Shown one piece after another: positions 58,682 through 64,000 of a stretch of 64,000 nucleotides of DNA. Numbering within the stretch: position 1 is the stretch's first letter; each line of letters begins with the position of its first letter. Source of the stretch: CAYFWF01 sp964346815 (GTDB taxonomy: Bacteria > Acidobacteriota > Aminicenantia > Aminicenantales > Aminicenantaceae); contig CAYFWF010000043.1 of NCBI GenBank assembly GCA_964346815.1, positions 5,581 through 69,580 of the forward strand. The letters are read 5' to 3'. The position numbers were made by a program, and so were the translations under genes. Under the pieces are notes generated by a model, which saw nothing but the letters and a program-made list of their open reading frames with translations, ran no database searches and was not told where the DNA came from.

Positions 58682-60889
58682 TTACTCGACCTTGAAAACA
58701 TCTGGAATGGCCTGTTTCCAAGCCTTGAATGCGACATGGACCGGGAGGTCAATTATCTTTTTCTCACGGATGTGAATCACCATCTCTCTACCCGTAGTTT
58801 TTCCGATTTCAGAAACGGAGACATTCCGGCTCTCGGCGAGTGCGAGGAATTTGCCCTTATTTTTTGGCTCAACCGTAACGACGATCCTTGATTGCGATTC
58901 TCCGAAGAGCAAAGCATCCTCGCGAATCTGTTCCTTCAAATGCAGGTGCCAGCCGATTTTGTTTTCGCTCAAAAAGGAACACTCGGCCAGACATACTGCC
59001 AATCCTCCCTCAGAAACATCATGGGCCGAACACAAAAGCTTCCCATCAATGGCTTCCAGGCACACCTCGTGAACCTTTTTTTCCTTCTCCAGGTTGATTT
59101 GGGGTGGCAGTCCTCTTTCCATATTCCATATAGACTTTAGGTATTCAGAGCCGCCAATTTCATCTTTGTTTTGTCCTATAAGAAAGATCAAATCTTCTTC
59201 TCGTTTGAAACCTGGGCTGATGGCTTTCTCTATGTCTTTGACCAATCCCACTATCCCCAGCACTGGAGTTGGATAAATGGATTCGCCTTCCGTATCATTG
59301 TAAAAGCTCACGTTTCCACCGGTAACGGGTATCCCGAATGCTTGGCAGGCCGATGAGATACCTTCTATCGCTTCTTTGAACTGCCACATGATTCCGGGTT
59401 TTTCTGGATTCCCAAAATTCAGGCAGTTGGTGACTCCAATCGGACGAGCTCCAACGCAGGCCAGATTTCTGCAAGCTTCTGCAACCGCTAATTTTCCCCC
59501 TGTTCGAGGATCGAGATAAGTATAAAGGGAATTCCCATCCAATGTGATAGCGAGGGCCATTTTTTTATTTTTCAATCTCAGGAGTGCTGCGTCGGCACCG
59601 GGCAGGAAGACTGTATTGATTTGAACCATATGGTCATACTGACGAAACACCCATTGTTTGTCTGCAAGAGAAGGGGTGGAGAGCAAATCGAGGAATGTTT
59701 GATTCCAATCCTCTGGAAGAGGGACCTTTCCCAGTTGAGCCGCTGATTCGAGGTAGGGAGGGACAGCGCTCTCCCTTTTGTACACTGGACAAAGATCAAC
59801 GACTGCCTTTACAGGAATATCCACTACGATTTCACCTTTGAATTTGACTTTGAGCTTCTCGTCTGCAGTCACGCGGCCGATAATGACCGCATCCAGATCC
59901 CATTTCGTAAAAATGTTCTGCACCTCCTTAACCTTATCTTTCCTGGCCACTAACAACATCCTTTCCTGCGACTCTGAAAGCATGATTTCGTAAGGGCTCA
60001 TGCCTTCTTCTCTTTGAGGGACAAGGTCCAGATCTATTTCGATTCCAGAATTTGCGTTTGAGGCCATTTCGGTGGAAGAACAGGTCAGCCCCGCAGCCCC
60101 CATGTCTTGAATGCCCACGATCAAATCCTTACTCATGACTTCCAGACAGGCTTCCAGTAAGAGCTTTTCTTTGAACGGGTCTCCCACCTGTACATTTGGC
60201 CTTTTCTGTTCTAGATCCTCGCCAAACTCGGCCGAGGCCATGGTGGCTCCATGAATACCGTCTCTTCCGGTTTTGGACCCCATATAGAGCACGGGATTTC
60301 CCTCGCCCTCCGCCTTGGCATAGAAAATCGCGTCTTTCTCGCATATGCCAAGACAAAAGACATTCACGAGAGGATTGAGAGAATAACACGAATTAAAAGT
60401 CATCTCCCCCCCGACTGTTGGGACACCCATGCAGTTTCCGTACCCTGCTATTCCCGATATGACGCCTTCTGTGATGGACCTGTTCCTTGGGCCGGTCAAA
60501 GGTCCGAAACGGAGCGAGTCCATCAGGGCGATGGGTCTTGCTCCCATGGTGAAGATATCTCTCAGGATCCCCCCGACTCCTGTAGCTGCTCCCTGGTATG
60601 GTTCAATAAATGAGGGATGGTTGTGGGATTCAATTTTGAAGACAGCTGCAAGACCTTTTCCTATATCCAGGATGCCTGCATTTTCCCCGGGCCCTTGGAT
60701 GACATTCTTACCAGAAGTAGGAAGTTTTTGCAGGTGAACTTTGGAGCTTTTATAACTGCAGTGTTCAGACCACATGAGTGAAAAAATACCCAGTTCCGTA
60801 ATATTGGGTTCCCTTCCGATAAGCTCGACAATCTTTTCAAATTCCCGCTCTGTGAGGTTGTGTTTTTCCAAAATTTTCTTATCGATCAT
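58682..60889 (-). CDS. purL: Phosphoribosylformylglycinamidine synthase, PurL subunit
   Basis: 735 residues, the small PurL type that works with PurS and PurQ, both encoded upstream. Motifs: E-H-C-S-Y-K-S-S, G-P-G-E-N-A-G, the duplicated AIRS-like ATP-binding halves (G-D-P-F-K-E-K, D-M-G-A-A-G-L, and later A-H-D-V-S-E-G-G-L). It converts FGAR to FGAM with ATP and ammonia. Confidence 0.96.
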   Translation of the reverse strand: MIDKKILEKHNLTEREFEKIVELIGREPNITELGIFSLMWSEHCSYKSSKVHLQKLPTSGKNVIQGPGENAGILDIGKGLAAVFKIESHNHPSFIEPYQGAATGVGGILRDIFTMGARPIALMDSLRFGPLTGPRNRSITEGVISGIAGYGNCMGVPTVGGEMTFNSCYSLNPLVNVFCLGICEKDAIFYAKAEGEGNPVLYMGSKTGRDGIHGATMASAEFGEDLEQKRPNVQVGDPFKEKLLLEACLEVMSKDLIVGIQDMGAAGLTCSSTEMASNANSGIEIDLDLVPQREEGMSPYEIMLSESQERMLLVARKDKVKEVQNIFTKWDLDAVIIGRVTADEKLKVKFKGEIVVDIPVKAVVDLCPVYKRESAVPPYLESAAQLGKVPLPEDWNQTFLDLLSTPSLADKQWVFRQYDHMVQINTVFLPGADAALLRLKNKKMALAITLDGNSLYTYLDPRTGGKLAVAEACRNLACVGARPIGVTNCLNFGNPEKPGIMWQFKEAIEGISSACQAFGIPVTGGNVSFYNDTEGESIYPTPVLGIVGLVKDIEKAISPGFKREEDLIFLIGQNKDEIGGSEYLKSIWNMERGLPPQINLEKEKKVHEVCLEAIDGKLLCSAHDVSEGGLAVCLAECSFLSENKIGWHLHLKEQIREDALLFGESQSRIVVTVEPKNKGKFLALAESRNVSVSEIGKTTGREMVIHIREKKIIDLPVHVAFKAWKQAIPDVFKVE

Positions 60890-60980
60890 GTTTGGTCTGC
60901 TCCAACAATACGATACATCCTGAAAGTTGCGAATAACCGAGCGCCGACTTTAAGCCCGCGCCATCTTATTTTCATTTTTT

Positions 60981-61676
60981 TCAAGCTTGTTGAAAGTGAT
61001 GAATGATCGATTCGAAGATAATCTGTCCATCATTGCTTCCAAGAAGTGATTCGGATGCTCTTTCAGGATGAGGCATCACTCCCAAAACGTTTCTCTGTTC
61101 ATTGGCCAGGCCTGCTATGTTCTCGATTGAACCGTTGACATTTGCCTCTTCTGTGATTCGGCCCTCCTGGTTTGCATATCGGAAGACAATTTGTCCATTC
61201 TTTTTGATCTTCTCAACCGTTTCAGGAGGAGCATAGTAGTTGCCGTCAAAATGAGCGACCGGCATTTTGAGCAGATGGTATCTTTTCCCTCTGTTCGAAA
61301 AGGGAGTTTGTGGATTTTCAATCCTTATATGAACATGCTCGCAAAGGAATTTGAGTTTTTTGTTTCGGAGCATAGCACCTGGAAGCAGCCCCAATTCGCA
61401 CAGGACCTGAAAGCCATTGCAGATACCTAGGACGAGTCCGCCTTTTAGTGCAAAATTCTGGAGTTCTTGCATCAGAGGAGAAAATTTAGCTATGGCTCCT
61501 GGGCGGAGATAATCTCCATATGAAAATCCCCCTGGAAGAATGACACAGTCTGTATTTTTAAGATCATGATCTTTGTGCCAGAGATAAAAACACTCTTGGC
61601 CAAGGACATCTTTGCAGACATGGTAAGTGTCCCGGTCGCAATTGGAGCCAGGAAAAACCACCACACCGAATCTCAA
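60981..61676 (-). CDS. purQ: Phosphoribosylformylglycinamidine synthase, PurQ glutaminase
   Basis: 231 residues. Class I glutamine amidotransferase: oxyanion and nucleophile region G-I-C-N-G-F-Q (catalytic Cys), early F-P-G-S-N-C-D and G-G-F-S-Y-G-D, and catalytic His-x-Glu in M-P-H-P-E-R. It supplies ammonia to PurL. Its start follows the purS stop by one base; 91 bp separate it from purL. Confidence 0.96.
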   Translation of the reverse strand: MRFGVVVFPGSNCDRDTYHVCKDVLGQECFYLWHKDHDLKNTDCVILPGGFSYGDYLRPGAIAKFSPLMQELQNFALKGGLVLGICNGFQVLCELGLLPGAMLRNKKLKFLCEHVHIRIENPQTPFSNRGKRYHLLKMPVAHFDGNYYAPPETVEKIKKNGQIVFRYANQEGRITEEANVNGSIENIAGLANEQRNVLGVMPHPERASESLLGSNDGQIIFESIIHHFQQA

Positions 61677-61677
61677 T

Positions 61678-61920
61678 TTATTCGATTATCTCCCAGGAAA
61701 ATTTCTCGATGATAGGATTAGCCAGAACTTTATCCGAAAGCTCCGGAATGATCTTCCGGATTTTTTCTTCGGGGATATCGTCTGTTTCGATCTCGAAGAC
61801 CTTACCTTGTCTGACATCCCTGACAAAATCGTACCCCATGGTTAGAAGAGCATTCTTCACGGTTTGCCCCTGTGGGTCCAAAACGGTGTCTTTGAAGGAA
61901 ACGAGAACTCTAATTTTCAT
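61678..61920 (-). CDS. purS: Phosphoribosylformylglycinamidine synthase, PurS subunit
   Basis: 80 residues with the PurS pattern V-L-D-P-Q-G-Q-T-V, D-V-R-Q-G-K-V-F-E-I and N-P-I-I-E near the end. It bridges PurL and PurQ. Its start overlaps the end of purB by 11 bases. Confidence 0.95.
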   Translation of the reverse strand: MKIRVLVSFKDTVLDPQGQTVKNALLTMGYDFVRDVRQGKVFEIETDDIPEEKIRKIIPELSDKVLANPIIEKFSWEIIE

Positions 61921-63211
61921 CGGATAATACCCTGTCGAATATGTATTCTATTTGTTCCAGATAAGGATCAATAGTGAAGCATTCATTGACTTCTTTTTCA
62001 GTCAAAATTTTCATAATTTCTCGGTCCTTGCGAACGAGATCTTTAAAATCTAAATTTTCTTTCCATGCTTTGAGGCTGTTCTTTTGTACAAGTTGGTACG
62101 CCCGTTCCCTGGAGATTGCTTTTCTGGTCAGAGCTAAAAGGACTCGCTGAGAAAAGATAAGCCCTTTGGTAAGATGGATGTTCTTTTCCATCCTGTCCGG
62201 GTGAACATTCCAGTTTTTTATGAGATCAGATATCTCCGCGATCAGGAAGTCTGTGATGATGAAAGAATCTGGAAGGATGATTCGTTCTGCGGATGAGTGA
62301 GAGATGTCTCTCTCGTGCCAGAGGGGGATATTCTCCAAGGCAACCTGGAGGTTTGTTCTTGCCACGCGGGCAAGTCCAGAAATTCTTTCTGCACGGACTG
62401 GATTTTTCTTGTGGGGCATGGAGGACGAGCCTTTTTGTCCTTTGGTAAAAGGCTCTTCGACTTCATGGACTTCGGTTCTTTGGAGATGGCGGATCTCGAC
62501 AGCGATCTTTTCACAAGTAGAACAAACGAGAGCCAACACGAAGAGAGCCTCTGCATGCCGGTCGCGTTGGAGAACCTGAGTGGATACTTTAGCAGGGCTC
62601 AATCCAAGTTTTTGCAGAGCGATTGTTTCCAGCCTCGGATCCAGATGGATATAGGTTCCTACTGAACCTGAGATACGTCCTACACTTATATTGACTGAAG
62701 CGTTTTGAATGCGCTGCAAGTGACGCTTGACTTCTTCATACCACACGAGCACTTTGACTCCAAAGGTGATAGGTTCGGCGTGAATGCCATGGGTGCGTCC
62801 TACGATGGGAGTGTTCTTATGTTTCAGAGCTTGCTCCTCGAGAATGTCCATGAGGGATTTGAGATTGTTCGCAATCTTTTCTAATGATTCTCTGACAAGA
62901 AGCGATAGGGCGGTGTCCACGATATCGTATGAAGTAAGACCAAGGTGAACGTAGCGAGAATCTTCCCCAACGTGTTCTGCTATGGAGTGGAGAAAAGCCA
63001 GAACGTCGTGTTTGACGACCTTCTCGATTTCTTCAATACGCTCAACGGAAAAACCCGCGTTTTGTTGAATTCTCTGCAGGGCCTCGGAAGGGATCTCTCC
63101 TAATTCTTGCCAAGCTTCGCACACAGCAAGCTCCACGTCCAGCCATTTTTGATATCTGTTTTGGTCTGTCCAGACGGAACCCATTTCTTTGCGAGAATAT
63201 CTTGCGATCAT
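61910..63211 (-). CDS. purB: Adenylosuccinate lyase
   Basis: 433 residues of the fumarase/aspartase superfamily: H-V-G-E-D-S-R-Y-V-H-L-G-L-T-S-Y-D (catalytic His region), G-R-T-H-G, and the signature G-S-S-S-M-P-H-K-K-N-P. It splits SAICAR and adenylosuccinate. First gene of the run purB-purS-purQ-purL-(barrel)-purN-tyrS; the promoter probably lies between 63212 and the divergent tRNA operon. Confidence 0.96.
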   Translation of the reverse strand: MIARYSRKEMGSVWTDQNRYQKWLDVELAVCEAWQELGEIPSEALQRIQQNAGFSVERIEEIEKVVKHDVLAFLHSIAEHVGEDSRYVHLGLTSYDIVDTALSLLVRESLEKIANNLKSLMDILEEQALKHKNTPIVGRTHGIHAEPITFGVKVLVWYEEVKRHLQRIQNASVNISVGRISGSVGTYIHLDPRLETIALQKLGLSPAKVSTQVLQRDRHAEALFVLALVCSTCEKIAVEIRHLQRTEVHEVEEPFTKGQKGSSSMPHKKNPVRAERISGLARVARTNLQVALENIPLWHERDISHSSAERIILPDSFIITDFLIAEISDLIKNWNVHPDRMEKNIHLTKGLIFSQRVLLALTRKAISRERAYQLVQKNSLKAWKENLDFKDLVRKDREIMKILTEKEVNECFTIDPYLEQIEYIFDRVLSDEN

Positions 63212-63317
63212 TGATTGATCCTATTTCTTTATAATTGAAGTCAAATCATAACAACAACCTGTAAACCTGTCAACGCAAATCAGATCATAACTTGATGAAA
63301 ATATTAACATTCTCCTA

Positions 63318-63346
63318 TTGACAAAAAAGACAAGTTTATGTAGTAT
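63318..63346 (+). promoter_or_regulatory. Candidate promoter of the tRNA-tuf operon
   Basis: Perfect TTGACA (63318-63323), a 17-base spacer, TAGTAT (63341-63346), in an AT-rich region. The transcript would start about 135 bases before the first tRNA. Confidence 0.55.
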
Positions 63347-63488
63347 GATTGATGAATTTTTTTACTCACTCAGGCTTAAGCTGAAGAGGTAGTAAAAAGA
63401 GAAAGAGCTCTTTAGGAAGAACATCTTTTCTCTGCATTTTATTCCCTTTAAAGAAACAAACAGCTTAAACGTACAGATGGAAGATTAT

Positions 63489-63561
63489 GCCAGCGTAGCT
63501 CAGTTGGTAGAGCAGCTGATTTGTAATCAGCGGGTCGGGGGTTCGAATCCTCTCGCTGGCT
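63489..63561 (+). tRNA. tRNA-Thr (anticodon TGT)
   Basis: 73 bases. Acceptor GCCAGCG pairs with CGCTGGC; D-arm GCTCAGTTGGTAGAGC; anticodon stem-loop CTGATTTGTAATCAG with TGT; T-arm with GGTTCGAATCC; discriminator T; CCA not encoded. Confidence 0.95.
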
Positions 63562-63602
63562 TAAATGTGGATGATTTGGCTATGAAATTTTGCTTATAAG
63601 AT

Positions 63603-63685
63603 GGGCAGGTACCAAAGTGGCCAAATGGGGCGGGCTGTAAACCCGCTGGGGAAACCCTTCGGAGGTTCGAATCCTTCCCTGCCCA
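63603..63685 (+). tRNA. tRNA-Tyr (anticodon GTA)
   Basis: 83 bases with a long variable arm, as expected for bacterial tRNA-Tyr. Acceptor GGGCAGG/CCTGCCC, anticodon loop CTGTAAA, T-loop TTCGAAT, discriminator A; CCA not encoded. Confidence 0.95.
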
Positions 63686-63690
63686 GTTAA

Positions 63691-63763
63691 GCGGGAATAG
63701 CTCAGTTGGTAGAGCATCGGCCTTCCAAGCCGTTGGTCGCGGGTTCGAGTCCCGTTTCCCGCT
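63691..63763 (+). tRNA. tRNA-Gly (anticodon TCC)
   Basis: 73 bases. Acceptor GCGGGAA/TTCCCGC, anticodon loop CTTCCAA, T-loop TTCGAGT, discriminator T followed by a T-run; CCA not encoded. Confidence 0.95.
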
Positions 63764-63781
63764 TTTTTTGTAAGTGCAGGT

Positions 63782-63854
63782 GCCCACGTAGCTCAGTCGG
63801 TAGAGCACGTCCTTGGTAAGGACGGGGTCACCAGTTCAAATCTGGTCGTGGGCT
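63782..63854 (+). tRNA. tRNA-Thr (anticodon GGT)
   Basis: 73 bases. Acceptor GCCCACG/CGTGGGC, anticodon loop TTGGTAA with GGT, T-loop TTCAAAT, discriminator T; CCA not encoded. Last tRNA before tuf. Confidence 0.95.
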
Positions 63855-63900
63855 TTGGCTGGAGGTTCGGGAATTATTTAAGCAATAGGAGGTAAGGAAA

Positions 63901-64000
63901 ATGGCGAAGGCAAAATTTGAGAGGACGAAGCCGCATTTAAACATAGGGACGATAGGGCACGTGGATCATGGGAAGACGACGTTGACGTCGGCGGTGACGA
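63901..64000 (+). CDS. tuf: Elongation factor Tu (5' part; runs off the window)
   Basis: ATG at 63901 behind AGGAGG. The first 33 residues show the EF-Tu start M-A-K-A-K-F-E-R-T-K-P-H with the GTP-binding P-loop G-H-V-D-H-G-K-T-T-L-T. Its place after Thr-Tyr-Gly-Thr tRNAs is the classic tRNA-tufB arrangement. Confidence 0.97.
   Translation, partial: MAKAKFERTKPHLNIGTIGHVDHGKTTLTSAVT

Noticed and set aside
1..64000. CRISPR arrays, insertion sequences, prophage or toxin-antitoxin modules
   Set aside because: No regularly spaced repeats, transposase or integrase genes, phage structural genes or recognisable toxin-antitoxin pairs were seen.

Overview
The window reads as a chromosomal segment of an anaerobic, diderm, peptide- and amino-acid-using bacterium. 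Outer-membrane barrel proteins (a porin-like protein ending in Phe, a second barrel inside the purine operon), lipoprotein and Sec signals and type IV pilin-like genes point to two membranes. Class II (B12-type) ribonucleotide reductase, 2-oxoacid:ferredoxin oxidoreductase, ThyX, a rubredoxin/desulforedoxin/ferritin-like oxygen-defence set and an AmrS radical SAM enzyme point to anaerobiosis. Several exported peptidases (S9, M14, M24, S46), a lipoprotein amidohydrolase, a Na+:alanine-type symporter and glutamate dehydrogenase fit protein fermentation. Gene content resembles Candidatus Aminicenantes or a relative of Acidobacteriota; this is inference from families, not a database match.

Layout. 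1-7.4 kb (mostly -): a multi-PAS/GAF signalling protein cut by the window edge, a secreted GyrI-like protein, a DUF1847 protein, an S9 peptidase with a possible tiny leader ORF, and an HTH/GYD pair with a good promoter. 7.5-19.8 kb: M14 carboxypeptidase (+), a coiled-coil protein and bactofilin (-), a four-gene pseudopilin operon (+) behind a strongly foldable leader, two inverted-repeat elements, then amidohydrolase (-), M24 peptidase (+) and S46 peptidase (-). 19.8-31.3 kb (-, except endonuclease V): recO, mgtE, AGCS symporter, an NtrX/NtrY-like two-component system, rodZ-like, ftsX, ftsE, and a coupled pair of small membrane proteins. 31.4-46.2 kb (+, except gdh): mutM; an oxygen-defence operon (desulforedoxin, ferritin-like, rubredoxin, NAD(P)H:rubredoxin-type reductase, porin) diverging from gdh across overlapping promoters; purA and alr; a histone-H1-like protein with a desulforedoxin-like core; a two-subunit 2-oxoacid oxidoreductase; and an Fe-S/sulfur cluster (nfu, an IscS homologue lacking the PLP lysine, IscU with a zinc-ribbon tail, TusA, NadA). 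46.3-55.8 kb (+): class II RNR, endonuclease III, AmrS, nicotinate phosphoribosyltransferase, archease and RtcB, a second ferritin-like protein (-), and a tandem-domain ThyX. 55.8-63.2 kb (-): tyrS, purN, a barrel protein, purL, purQ, purS, purB. 63.3-64 kb (+): tRNA-Thr, Tyr, Gly, Thr and the start of tuf, the same order as the E. coli thrU-tyrU-glyT-thrT-tufB operon.

The strongest candidate for something unusual is the sulfur cluster at 42.9-46.2 kb. Its IscS-like protein has Gln where the PLP lysine should be and has lost other cofactor contacts, but keeps the mobile-loop cysteine. It is translationally coupled to an IscU that carries an extra four-CxxC tail. Next are the H1-like/desulforedoxin fusion at 39.7 kb, the NtrX-like regulator without GAFTGA, the S46 peptidase with Met at the S1 specificity position, and the folded leader of the pilin operon.
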